From assembly GCA_008933705.1 (NCBI GenBank), contig WBUN01000018.1, forward strand, positions 18,044-82,043: 64,000 nucleotides of DNA. The letters are read 5' to 3'. Within the stretch, counting starts at the first letter, position 1, and each line of letters opens with the position of its first letter. This document shows positions 19,143 to 27,121 of the stretch, one piece after another. Source of the stretch: Hyphomicrobiaceae bacterium (lineage in GTDB: Bacteria > Pseudomonadota > Alphaproteobacteria > Rhizobiales > Hyphomicrobiaceae). Both the position numbers and the translations under genes were made by a program. The notes below the pieces were generated by a model. The model was not told the DNA's origin and did no database searches. It worked only from the letters and a program-made list of their open reading frames with translations.

Positions 19143-20423
19143 TTAGTGCGCGACCACGGCACGGCGTACGATGTCGGCGGTGAACCACGCGAATGCAGCA
19201 GCACCGACAAGCCCGGCTCCTGCGCTGATGCGGGCCGGCCATGCGACATCGAGCGCGATTGCTCCGATGAGCCCTGCCAACGCGAGGCCGTGACACACGG
19301 CGTGCACCTTCACCGGTCTCGACGCGGCGAGCTCGGACATCAGGGGGAGTGTGCCGCCAGCAGATCGCGGTGCGTGCATCGAAGCCAGGAACGGCAGAAT
19401 TCGCTGCAACACGCCGAGCAGAAAGGTCAACAGCCAGCCTCCGATGAGAAGGAATCCGAAGAGGGTAGGTCCGTTCGGTCCTGCGAGGCCATGGAGGGCG
19501 GCAAGACCGACGACGAGAGTTGCCGGCAGCATGATCCACGCGGTGCGGACGAGCAGAAAGGAAATGCCAAGCCGCTTGCGCATGCCGGTCTTGAGCACGT
19601 TGTGCATTTGCCACAGATGCGTTGCGGCGGCGCTGAGGCCGACCAGCCCTGCGCAGGTGAGGGCGAGTACGCTGCCGGCCAGCGCGCCGTACGTGCCGAG
19701 GGCGAGACCCGTGACTGCCAGGCCGTACTCGACGAATGCGACCTGGCGCGCCGGTGGCGCCGAGAGCGCGAACATCGGCACGAGGATGTGGCTGAAGCCA
19801 AGGGCAAAGAAGCCCATGAACCCGAAGCCGCCCAGGATCATGTGCGCGAGGGCTGCCGCCTGGTGATCGGGGAGCACTCCCAACGCATAGTCGAAGGAAA
19901 GGGCTAGCCCGAGGGCCGCGAGCAGGATGAGTGCGGCCAGCGACGTCCAGCTGTAGAGGGCGACGACGGGAAGGCTTGCGGCACTCTGCAGGTTCCCGGC
20001 AAGGAGGGCAGCGAACAGCAGCAAGCCGATGGTCGTCGGCGCGGCTGCGGATATGATGACGGGAACCTGTCCGGTCCACATGCCGAAACTCAGCATCGCC
20101 GTTCCCGGGACGGTAAGCCAAAAGACGAGCTTGATCGGCCATACGGCAGCGAGTGGGCGCCGCGTGGCGACTGGCAGGAGCTGCAACGAGGCGCCGATGG
20201 CGGTCGTCACCAGCACGCCCAGGGTCAACAAGTGGACCGCGCCGAGTGTTGTGGCCGGGCCTCCCCGAAAGCTTTTCGCTTCGGGAGCGTCGGCGAGAAG
20301 GACAGCCCACATGAGCACATGAAAGGCGGCGGCTGCTGCAAAGAAACGAAAGGGGACCGACGCCGGCAATAGACGGCCCTTGGCGCCTGATAGGAAGCTC
20401 GTCACCGGCGTTACGCGCTCCAA
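19143..20423 (-). CDS. Polytopic membrane protein, NnrS/heme-copper-oxidase-like
   Basis: A 426-residue protein with about 12 hydrophobic helices. Histidines lie in or near helices (GAVHLLTLGVL, LPDHQAAALAHMILGG, GFSHILVPMF, VKVHAVCHGLAL), a pattern like NnrS and distant subunit-I-like proteins, so heme or metal binding is possible. The annotated first codon is TTG at 20423; the GTG 18 nt downstream is an alternative. It overlaps the DUF2249 gene by 13 nt, which indicates an operon. NnrS proteins are linked with NO stress in denitrifiers; exact function is not determinable here. Confidence 0.5.
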   Translation of the reverse strand: MERVTPVTSFLSGAKGRLLPASVPFRFFAAAAAFHVLMWAVLLADAPEAKSFRGGPATTLGAVHLLTLGVLVTTAIGASLQLLPVATRRPLAAVWPIKLVFWLTVPGTAMLSFGMWTGQVPVIISAAAPTTIGLLLFAALLAGNLQSAASLPVVALYSWTSLAALILLAALGLALSFDYALGVLPDHQAAALAHMILGGFGFMGFFALGFSHILVPMFALSAPPARQVAFVEYGLAVTGLALGTYGALAGSVLALTCAGLVGLSAAATHLWQMHNVLKTGMRKRLGISFLLVRTAWIMLPATLVVGLAALHGLAGPNGPTLFGFLLIGGWLLTFLLGVLQRILPFLASMHAPRSAGGTLPLMSELAASRPVKVHAVCHGLALAGLIGAIALDVAWPARISAGAGLVGAAAFAWFTADIVRRAVVAH

Positions 20424-20695
20424 CGGACGATGCGGAGCAGCACCTCATCCGAGCAGTCCGCGTCGCACGTAGACGGAATGATCTCGTGAGACCAGCCCCG
20501 ATCGTCCAGCTCCGGGTAAAGAAAGATCGGCTCGCGATCGAGGTGAGCAATCAACGCCGACTGGGCCTCGCCGCTGTCGATCAATCGCAGGATCTCGATC
20601 ATCGGCTCGGGCGGCGGAAGCCCCCGGACATCCACGTGCAGCGCGTCGACGGTCTGCCAAATCCGTGAACCGTCCTGCGGCCTAGTACAACTCAT
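20411..20695 (-). CDS. DUF2249 domain protein
   Basis: A 94-residue small protein. The domain is recognised from VDVRGLPPPEPMIEIL and HLDREPIFLYPELDDRGW, the typical DUF2249 signature (a TusA-like fold). ATG 20695 with GGAGG 8 nt upstream is preferred to the longer ORF. DUF2249 proteins often neighbour hemerythrin, NnrS and denitrification genes, as here. Biochemical role unknown. Confidence 0.7.
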   Translation of the reverse strand: MSCTRPQDGSRIWQTVDALHVDVRGLPPPEPMIEILRLIDSGEAQSALIAHLDREPIFLYPELDDRGWSHEIIPSTCDADCSDEVLLRIVRWSA

Positions 20696-20880
20696 GCGCC
20701 AGCCTCCATGCGGCTTCACCACAAGCAGCCAAATATCCGGAATTTCAGCGCCATTGCTTCGTGGTTGCCTATCTTCCTTCCCCGAAATCCAATAGAACGA
20801 CACGGACCGCGTGTCGTGGCAAGCGCCTGACCGGCGCGCTTGTGAACGACCAACCGGTGTCCAATCTCTCCAGTCGAGCT

Positions 20881-21396
20881 ATGCGCAAGCGACGACACAG
20901 CCCTCCTCCCGATTCACCACCCGAAGCCGCTCTGCAAGGCGATAGCTGGCAGGTTGTGCGCATCCGCGCCGGCGATGTCGCCGACGTCATACGATTGGAC
21001 CACCGTGTGACAGGCCTTGCCAAGCCCGACTACTGGCGTGACATGTTCGAGCGCTACGGCAGACGCAGACTTGGCGAGAGAATGTTCCTGGTCGCCAAGA
21101 CGGTCGGCCCTGGCACTCTGCCGGATGTCCTTGGCTTCATCGTGGGCGAAGTACGTGCTTGGGAATTCGGATCCGCCCCGTGTGGATGGGTACTTGCGTT
21201 GTCGGTCGAGCCGCAGGCGCGCCTGCGTGGCATAGGCAAGGCGCTCCTCGGCGCTCTGGCGGCCGAGTTCAAGAAAGCCGGCGTCAACAAGATGCGAACC
21301 ATGGTTGCCAGAGACAATCAGCTCCACCTGCTGTTCTTTCGCAGCGAGGAGATGATGGCTGGACCGTACATCGAGCTCGAGAAGGAACTCGACTGA
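20881..21396 (+). CDS. GNAT-family acetyltransferase (paralogue 3)
   Basis: About 171 residues from ATG 20881; the track extends it to a GTG at 20761, but that N-terminal part has no domain features. The acetyl-CoA motif is RLRGIGKALLGAL after strand VLALSVEP. The segment LDHRVTGLAKPDYWRDMF corresponds to IDRRITGRDRSAYFESKL of paralogue 2, placing all three GNATs of the window in one subfamily. Divergent from the DUF2249 gene and followed by an Rrf2 regulator. Substrate unknown. Confidence 0.65.
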   Translation: MRKRRHSPPPDSPPEAALQGDSWQVVRIRAGDVADVIRLDHRVTGLAKPDYWRDMFERYGRRRLGERMFLVAKTVGPGTLPDVLGFIVGEVRAWEFGSAPCGWVLALSVEPQARLRGIGKALLGALAAEFKKAGVNKMRTMVARDNQLHLLFFRSEEMMAGPYIELEKELD

Positions 21397-21456
21397 TGAG
21401 CGAGACGTGCGGCGTCGAGGGAGGGTTGCCATGAACATTGGACGCGAATCGGTGCG

Positions 21457-21897
21457 ATGAAGCTGCACGTCTCGAGCCGGCTTGCCATCTTTGCTCTGCT
21501 GGAACTCGCCGCCCGCCCTGAGCAGCAGCTCTCGGTGGCGGAGATTGGTGAGAAGTACGGCGTGTCGAGCCATCACCTGGCGAAGGTTATGCACGTTCTG
21601 GGTCGCGCAGGCCTGGTGCGATCCGCACGCGGCGCGGGCGGAGGGTATCAATTCAGCGGCAATGCGCGGCGCATGACCCTGCTCGATGTGATCCTGCTGT
21701 TCGAGACCCTGGAATCGCAAAACCATGATCCTGCGGTCGGGGAATTGAGCGAGGAAGGGCACGCGCTACGCGAGGTTATGAGCGAAATCGACGATATTAT
21801 ACGGGCCACGCTCGGCTCGATCACCATTGCCACGCTGCACAAGCTGGTCAGGCGCCAGCGGGAGCGACGCCCGCGACGTACGGCAGCCGCTTCCTAG
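21457..21897 (+). CDS. Rrf2-family transcriptional regulator without cysteines
   Basis: A 146-residue Rrf2 winged-helix protein. The N-terminal MKLHVSSRLAIFALLELA, the helix VAEIGEKYGVSSHHLAKVMHVL and the wing GAGGGYQF are characteristic. It contains no cysteine at all, whereas NsrR, IscR and RsrR use three cysteines to bind a Fe-S cluster, so this one must sense something else or be constitutive. Placed between GNAT-3 and a Crp/Fnr gene in a patch of NO-related genes. Confidence 0.8.
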   Translation: MKLHVSSRLAIFALLELAARPEQQLSVAEIGEKYGVSSHHLAKVMHVLGRAGLVRSARGAGGGYQFSGNARRMTLLDVILLFETLESQNHDPAVGELSEEGHALREVMSEIDDIIRATLGSITIATLHKLVRRQRERRPRRTAAAS

Positions 21898-21920
21898 CCG
21901 GATCAGCATTCGGGGCAAGG

Positions 21921-22712
21921 TCAAGGGACTGACGGCCTTGTAACCTCATCGATACCTGCAAGCTGGAAGAGGGCTTGCGGGTCCTCGATCGTCAATCTGC
22001 GTCCACGCACGGTCACGCCCCATCCCGCCAGGCGCGCAAGATCGCGCGAGAGCGTCTCTTTCGCCATTCCCAATCGCGAGGCGAGCACGGACTTGTCGTA
22101 GGGAAGCCTGATCTCGGCCGAGCTATCGGCCTTCATATGCATGGCGAGAACCCAAGCAACGAGCCGCTCGAAGCATGTTTTCGACCGCACGCTCTTTAGC
22201 TCGCGGAGCATATCCGACAGCCTCGAGGCCAAGCCTGTCGCAATGGCTTCGGCGAACTGGGGCTCGGCTCGGATGAGGCGAAGCGCTCGATCGGCAGGTA
22301 TGCGGCCAACGAACGAGGGCTGGACGGTACGCGCCGACGTCAGCACCGGAGCGCCTTCCAAGATGGCTTCCACCGGAAAGAAGGTCGGCGGCCGCAGGAT
22401 CGACACGGCTACACTTCGACCGTCGCTGCGCGTCGTCGAAAGCTCGACAAGGCCGTCGATGAGAAGGAACAGGTGCTCCGGCGCGCAGCCCTCCCGAAGC
22501 AGCTCGGTCTTAGCGCTGATGCGCGCCACGGACATGTGTGCAGCCAGCTTCTCAACCGCTCTTGAAGACAGCTCGGCGAGGATGGGAAGGCCGCGAAGAC
22601 GCTTGCGCTCGCACGCCTGCATCCGACTGCTCGCCATTTTGGCAGTGGGCGACTTGCGCCCTTTCACGCGCTGTGGGGGATCGACCCGGATACGGTCGCC
22701 TGCATCAGCCAT
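21921..22712 (-). CDS. Crp/Fnr-family transcriptional regulator
   Basis: A 263-residue regulator: cyclic-nucleotide-binding-like sensor domain (about 40-150, LLREGCAPEHLFLLIDGLVE) and C-terminal HTH (about 205-245). The recognition helix KETLSRDLARL has the E-x-x-S-R contact pattern of FNR/DNR-type proteins that bind TTGAN6TCAA. The FNR cysteine set is missing, so it is closer to DNR/NNR-type sensors. It is divergent from the heme-copper operon, whose promoter holds a perfect box; the start codon is uncertain (ATG 22712 or 22637). Confidence 0.8.
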   Translation of the reverse strand: MADAGDRIRVDPPQRVKGRKSPTAKMASSRMQACERKRLRGLPILAELSSRAVEKLAAHMSVARISAKTELLREGCAPEHLFLLIDGLVELSTTRSDGRSVAVSILRPPTFFPVEAILEGAPVLTSARTVQPSFVGRIPADRALRLIRAEPQFAEAIATGLASRLSDMLRELKSVRSKTCFERLVAWVLAMHMKADSSAEIRLPYDKSVLASRLGMAKETLSRDLARLAGWGVTVRGRRLTIEDPQALFQLAGIDEVTRPSVP

Positions 22713-22792
22713 TTAGTTTGTGACCTGACAAGTGCCAATCGTGGCTCTGCGCTTGTGACTGCGTCATCAATCTCATTCGCCCCGTGAATATT

Positions 22793-22810
22793 CCTTGACC
22801 ATAGTCAAGG
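22793..22810. promoter_or_regulatory. Perfect FNR/DNR-like box upstream of heme-copper operon
   Basis: CCTTGACCATAGTCAAGG has perfect 7-bp inverted arms around CATA. It lies 62 nt before the first small gene and about 40 nt upstream of the start predicted from a weak -10 TATCGT (22830-22835), a class II activator position. The divergent Crp/Fnr gene is the natural candidate regulator. Confidence 0.65.
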
Positions 22811-22871
22811 CACGCAGGTGCCGGGTGCGTATCGTCTCATCGCGATAAAGATCGAGCCGAGGGGACCACCC

Positions 22872-23036
22872 ATGTCGAAAAACGAAGCATCATCGGATGC
22901 ACCGGAGAATATCCCCTTCATGCAGCGCGTGCTCGACAGTCCATTCCTGCTTCTCTTTCTCGGCGTGACCATCCCGACGGTGTTCTACACGCTGTGGGGA
23001 GTCATGGAAATCGCGTCGATACCCATCGCGAAATGA
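22872..23036 (+). CDS. Small single-TM subunit of the heme-copper enzyme
   Basis: A 54-residue protein with one hydrophobic helix (FLLLFLGVTIPTVFYTLWGVM). The ORF track starts earlier, but ATG 22872 follows AGGGGA at proper distance. Its place directly before subunit II and its size resemble the small accessory helix (subunit IIa type) of B-family heme-copper enzymes. Function inferred from position. Confidence 0.65.
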   Translation: MSKNEASSDAPENIPFMQRVLDSPFLLLFLGVTIPTVFYTLWGVMEIASIPIAK

Positions 23037-23077
23037 CGGAAGCGTTTTGGTGAGCACCGAGCTTTAGGGGGGCTGAG

Positions 23078-23629
23078 ATGGCTGTCACACCGCCTGCACA
23101 ACGAAATTGGTGGAAGGAGCCAATCGAGCGTGTCGAGCTGATTTGGACCGTGCTCGCGTTTCTGTGGGGCATCGCGATGTTCGCCACCATGATCCTGTGG
23201 CACGTCGTCGGAAAGCAGAATCTCGCCAACGAAGCCTATCGAATCTCGCCCGACGTCTTCATGACAAGGACCGAGGCGTTTGCGAAGAAGTACAAGGTTC
23301 GCGAGGAGGGCAAGACGGGCGTGCCGGTCGTGCGCCCACCTGCGGGCGCTGACGTCTACATGCTGGGGCGGCTGTGGGAGTGGTGGCCCGTGCTGGAGCT
23401 GGAGAAGGGGCAAAGCTATCGCCTCCATCTCTCGTCCGTTGACTGGCAGCATGGCTTCTCGCTGCAGCCGATCAACGTCAACATCCAAGTTCATCCCGGA
23501 TACGAGCACATATTGACGATCACGCCCGATCAGTCCGGTCAGTACGGCATCGTCTGCAATGAATTCTGCGGGATCGGCCATCATCAGATGACCGGCAAGA
23601 TCCACGTCGTCGAACGCAAGCCGCAGTGA
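23078..23629 (+). CDS. Heme-copper enzyme subunit II with CuA site
   Basis: A 183-residue cupredoxin-domain protein. An N-terminal helix (about 22-45) anchors it. The CuA ligands are visible: H in DWQHGFSLQP and the loop CNEFCGIGHHQM near the C-terminus. Its length matches the compact subunit II of ba3-type enzymes. A retained CuA site means electrons come from a periplasmic cytochrome c or cupredoxin. It lies 41 nt after the small subunit and 9 nt before subunit I. Confidence 0.85.
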   Translation: MAVTPPAQRNWWKEPIERVELIWTVLAFLWGIAMFATMILWHVVGKQNLANEAYRISPDVFMTRTEAFAKKYKVREEGKTGVPVVRPPAGADVYMLGRLWEWWPVLELEKGQSYRLHLSSVDWQHGFSLQPINVNIQVHPGYEHILTITPDQSGQYGIVCNEFCGIGHHQMTGKIHVVERKPQ

Positions 23630-23638
23630 GGGGGCGCC

Positions 23639-25372
23639 ATGACCACCGTTGATGTTGCAGCGGGCCAAGCCGTTGCAGGCCGCCAGGCGCAATTCCGCAG
23701 CTGCCCGTTTACCGGCTTGAGGGTCGATCTTGCGGCCCAGAAGCTCATCATCGCCAATGCGGTCGCCGCAGTGATATTCCTCGCCGTCGGTGGGCTGTTC
23801 GGCCTTCTGGTGGCGCTCACGCGATGGCCGGCCGTGCATCTCCTGCCGGCTGAGCTGTTCTACCTGGTCCTGACCGGGCACGGGGCGAACGTCTTGCTCT
23901 TCTGGATCATCTTCTTCGAGATCGCGGTCCTCTATTTCGCGTCGGCAGTCCTGCTCAACTCGCGCCTGGCGACGCCCAAGCTCGGCTGGCTGGCCTTCAT
24001 CCTGATGGTGGTCGGCGCCGTGATGGCCAACGTGGCGGTCTTGCAGGGCGACTCGACCGTCATGTTCACGTCCTATCCGCCGATGAAGGCGGCGCCGCAC
24101 TTCTATCTTGGCCTGATCCTCTTTGCGGTCGGCGCCCTGGTCGGTGTCGGCATCTTCTTCGCGACGCTCGTCATCGCCAAGGAGGAGCGCACCTACGAGG
24201 GCTCGATTCCGCTCGTCACGTTCGGTGCGCTCACCGCGGCGATCATCGCGGTCTACACCATCGCCTCCGGCGCCATAATCCTGATACCGACGTTCCTGTG
24301 GTCGGTCGGGCTTATCGGCACCATCGATCCTCTGATGTACAAGGTGGTGTGGTGGGGCATGGGGCACGCGTCACAGCAGATCAATGTGTCTGCCCACGTG
24401 GCGCTTTGGTATGCCATCGCCGCTCTGACCGTCGGCGCGCAGCCGCTGTCGGAGAAGGTGAGCCGCACCGCCTTCTTTCTCTACATTCTGTTCCTGCAGC
24501 TGGCCTCCGCGCACCATCTCCTGGTCGAGCCGGGCATCAGCTCCGAATGGAAGATCTTCAATACCAGCTACGCCATGTACCTCGCCGTGCTCGGCAGCAT
24601 GATCCACGGCCTGACCGTGCCCGGATCGATCGAGGCAGCACAGCGGCGCAACGGCTTCACCAAGGGCGCGTTCGAGTGGTTGCGCAAGGCGCCGTGGGGC
24701 AATCCGGCCTTTGCCGGCATGTTCCTTTCGCTGGTGATGTTCGGGTTCATCGGTGGAATCTCCGGGGTCGTGCTCGGTACCGAGCAGATCAATCTGCTCA
24801 TGCACAACACCCTCTACGTCCCCGGGCACTTCCACGGCACTGTCGTGGCCGGAACGACGCTGGCATTCATGGCGGCGACCTACCTGGTGCTGCCGCTCAT
24901 CTTCCAGCGCGAGGTGGCGTTCCCGAGGCTTGCAAAGATCCAGCCCTACCTGTTTGGCATCGGCGCAGCGGGCATCTCGCTGTTCATGATGGGTGCCGGC
25001 ACACTGGGCATTCCGCGCCGGCATTGGGACATGACGCTGGCCGACGCGTCGATGCCCTATGAGTTCTCCGCCGCCGCATTCCTCATGATGGGCTTGAACG
25101 GCGTATTTGCGGTTCTCGCGGCGCTCGGAGGGATCATCTACATCGTGGTCGTCGTCGCCTCCGCGCTCGGCGGAAAGAAGGTCGATGCCTCCCGTCCGGC
25201 GTGGCAGTTCCCGGTGACGAGTGCGGCAGGTGCGAACGTAGCGAAGTATGGGAGCCATGGGACGGTCAAGCTGCCAGGCACGATCATCCTGGTGGGCGTC
25301 TTCTTCGTCGCCTTCATGCTCTACTACTACGTGAACTGGAAGTATCTCTCGGCGGTCTGGCCGCTCCGCTGA
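23639..25372 (+). CDS. Heme-copper superfamily subunit I lacking the active-site tyrosine (probable NO reductase)
   Basis: A 577-residue, about 13-helix B-family-like catalytic subunit. Conserved ligands: H81 and H399 (low-spin heme), H397 (high-spin heme, PGHFHGT), H243, H292 and H293 (metal B; AHHLLVEPG matches the B-family HHxxxDPG). At H243 the oxygen-reductase pattern HPxVY is replaced by HASQQ, so the residue four positions on (247) is Gln instead of the tyrosine that is cross-linked in O2 reductases. Loss of this Tyr is seen in the NO-reductase families of the superfamily. With the FNR-type box, NnrS and hemerythrins nearby, a CuA-type NO reductase is the best call. A ba3 oxidase annotation would be the default error. 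Confidence 0.72.
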   Translation: MTTVDVAAGQAVAGRQAQFRSCPFTGLRVDLAAQKLIIANAVAAVIFLAVGGLFGLLVALTRWPAVHLLPAELFYLVLTGHGANVLLFWIIFFEIAVLYFASAVLLNSRLATPKLGWLAFILMVVGAVMANVAVLQGDSTVMFTSYPPMKAAPHFYLGLILFAVGALVGVGIFFATLVIAKEERTYEGSIPLVTFGALTAAIIAVYTIASGAIILIPTFLWSVGLIGTIDPLMYKVVWWGMGHASQQINVSAHVALWYAIAALTVGAQPLSEKVSRTAFFLYILFLQLASAHHLLVEPGISSEWKIFNTSYAMYLAVLGSMIHGLTVPGSIEAAQRRNGFTKGAFEWLRKAPWGNPAFAGMFLSLVMFGFIGGISGVVLGTEQINLLMHNTLYVPGHFHGTVVAGTTLAFMAATYLVLPLIFQREVAFPRLAKIQPYLFGIGAAGISLFMMGAGTLGIPRRHWDMTLADASMPYEFSAAAFLMMGLNGVFAVLAALGGIIYIVVVVASALGGKKVDASRPAWQFPVTSAAGANVAKYGSHGTVKLPGTIILVGVFFVAFMLYYYVNWKYLSAVWPLR

Positions 25373-25381
25373 ACACGGGAC

Positions 25382-25404
25382 GGCCCGCCGCCGGTCGGCG
25401 GGCC
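25382..25404 (+). terminator. Strong hairpin between subunit I and ctaB
   Basis: GGCCCGCCG and CGGCGGGCC form a perfect 9-bp GC stem with a 5-nt loop, followed by TCTTCC. It may terminate or attenuate transcription so that the structural subunits outnumber the assembly proteins downstream. Confidence 0.5.
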
Positions 25405-25427
25405 TCTTCCAGGCAAGGAGGATCCCG

Positions 25428-26291
25428 ATGCTTGCACGGCTCAGTCAGGTCGCCTCCCTCCTGAAGCTGCGAATCGGCGTGGCGATTGCGGCGAGTGCTC
25501 TTGCCGGCATGGCAGCGGCCAACGGGCCAGCACCGTCGGGGGCGCAGGTGCTTGCGTTTGCTCTGGCGGTGCTCGGTGGTGCGGGCGCAGCAGGTGCCTT
25601 CAACCACTACTACGAGCGCGATCTCGATGTTCGCATGAAGCGCACGCATCAACGCCCGTTTGCGAGCGGCACCCTTGATGGCAGCCGCTGGTGGCTTGCG
25701 TCCTTCGCGGTCTTGCTGGCTGCGTCGCTGGCATTGGCAGCGGCCAGCGGCGGCCTGGTGGCAGCGCTCTATGTCTTCCTCGGGGCCTTCACCTACGGCG
25801 TCGTCTATACGGTATGGCTCAAGCGCCGGACGGTTTGGAACATCGTCGTGGGCGGGCTCGCAGGCAGCTTTGCCGTGCTCGCCGGCGCTGCGGTGGTCGA
25901 TCCCGCGCCGCAAGTTGTCCCTGCCCTGCTTGCCGTGGTGCTCTTCCTCTGGACGCCGCCGCATTTCTGGAGCCTGGCGGCGGCGCGACGGGACGACTAT
26001 GCGGCCGCGGCCGTACCCATGCTTCCGGTCACCGCGCCGGAGCGGACTTGGACCCTGGCCATCCTGCTGCACACAGCAGCGCTGGTCGCGCTGTCTCTGG
26101 TTCCGCTGGGCTTCGGTCTTGGTCTGATCTATGGCGTCGCCGCCGCGGTCGGTGGCGGCTACTTCCTGTGGCGCACCTGGCTGCTCTACCGTGCGCCAAG
26201 CCGCGGCACGGCGATGGCCAGCTTCGCGGCCTCGCTGATCCAGCTCCTGCTGCTGGTCTTCGGCGTTGTCGCCGATGCCTTCATCGGATGA
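25428..26291 (+). CDS. ctaB: Protoheme IX farnesyltransferase (heme O synthase)
   Basis: A 287-residue UbiA-family membrane prenyltransferase. Aspartate-rich motifs are NHYYERDLDVRMKRT with RPFASGT and the later RRDDYAAAAVPMLPV. It converts heme B to heme O. AAGGAGGA precedes ATG 25428. Its presence in the operon indicates that the neighbouring enzyme uses a farnesylated heme at its active site. It overlaps the Sco gene by ATGA. Confidence 0.92.
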   Translation: MLARLSQVASLLKLRIGVAIAASALAGMAAANGPAPSGAQVLAFALAVLGGAGAAGAFNHYYERDLDVRMKRTHQRPFASGTLDGSRWWLASFAVLLAASLALAAASGGLVAALYVFLGAFTYGVVYTVWLKRRTVWNIVVGGLAGSFAVLAGAAVVDPAPQVVPALLAVVLFLWTPPHFWSLAAARRDDYAAAAVPMLPVTAPERTWTLAILLHTAALVALSLVPLGFGLGLIYGVAAAVGGGYFLWRTWLLYRAPSRGTAMASFAASLIQLLLLVFGVVADAFIG

Positions 26292-27121
26292 GCCACTGCA
26301 TGCGGCGATATCTTGCGACAGCGCTACTCTCCGTTGTTCTTGGCATGACAACATCGATGGCGGCCGCGCATCGCCCCGCGGACGATCTGTCGCGCGCACC
26401 AGTCCTCGACCAGGGCCGGGCGCTGGAGATCAGCCAGAACGCCATTGGCCGTCCCGTCGGCGAATATCGATTCATCGATGCGAAGGGTGCACGCGTCGAC
26501 ATCGGCGAGCTGCGCGGCAAGCCCGTGGTGATCAGCCTCATCTACACGAGCTGCAGCCACGTGTGTCCCATGATTACGCAAAGGCTGCGCCAGGCCGTGG
26601 AGGAGGCGCAGCGGGTGATCGGGGCCGATCGGTTCACGGTGATCACGGTCGGTTTCGACACGCGCAACGATACGCCCATGCGCATGGCGGCCTTTGCACG
26701 CGCGCAAGGCGTGGATCTGCCGAACTGGAGGTTCCTCAGCGGTGACGAGGCGGCGGTGTCCGCATTGGCCAAGAGCATCGGCTTCACCTATGCCCCTGCC
26801 GCCGGCGGCTATCTGCATGTCTCGCAGGTGTCCATCGTCGACCGGGATGGTCGTGTCTACCGCCAGGTCTATGGCGACGACTTCCCCATTCAGGTGTTCA
26901 TGGAGCCTCTGAAAGAGGCCGTGTATGGCACGATCGGAACGCTCGGCAGCGTGAACGCCCTGTTCGACCGTGTGCGATTCCTATGCACGGTCTATGATCC
27001 GAACCAGGGGCGCTACCGCATCAGCTATGCGATTGTCATGAGTCTGCTCGCAGGTGTCATCTCTCTGGGCGCCACGGCTGTCGTCATCACCCGTGCATGG
27101 CTCAACAGTCGGCACGCATGA
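26288..27121 (+). CDS. Sco1/SenC-family copper chaperone with C-terminal TM helix
   Basis: A 277-residue thioredoxin-fold protein. A signal peptide or TM lies at the N-terminus. The copper-binding CSHVC motif (TSCSHVCPM) replaces the usual CxxxC, and a distal His lies in YLHVSQVS. A C-terminal helix (about 248-270, IVMSLLAGVISLGATAVVI) anchors it. It should load CuA of subunit II. Start ATG 26288 sits in the ctaB stop; ATG 26300 is an alternative. Confidence 0.85.
   Translation: MSHCMRRYLATALLSVVLGMTTSMAAAHRPADDLSRAPVLDQGRALEISQNAIGRPVGEYRFIDAKGARVDIGELRGKPVVISLIYTSCSHVCPMITQRLRQAVEEAQRVIGADRFTVITVGFDTRNDTPMRMAAFARAQGVDLPNWRFLSGDEAAVSALAKSIGFTYAPAAGGYLHVSQVSIVDRDGRVYRQVYGDDFPIQVFMEPLKEAVYGTIGTLGSVNALFDRVRFLCTVYDPNQGRYRISYAIVMSLLAGVISLGATAVVITRAWLNSRHA

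Noticed and set aside
18928-20550. 540-aa minus-strand ORF spanning GNAT-2 and the membrane-protein gene
   Set aside because: Arg/Pro-rich frame-shifted reading of the true minus-strand gene at 19143-20423, which has clear TM periodicity.
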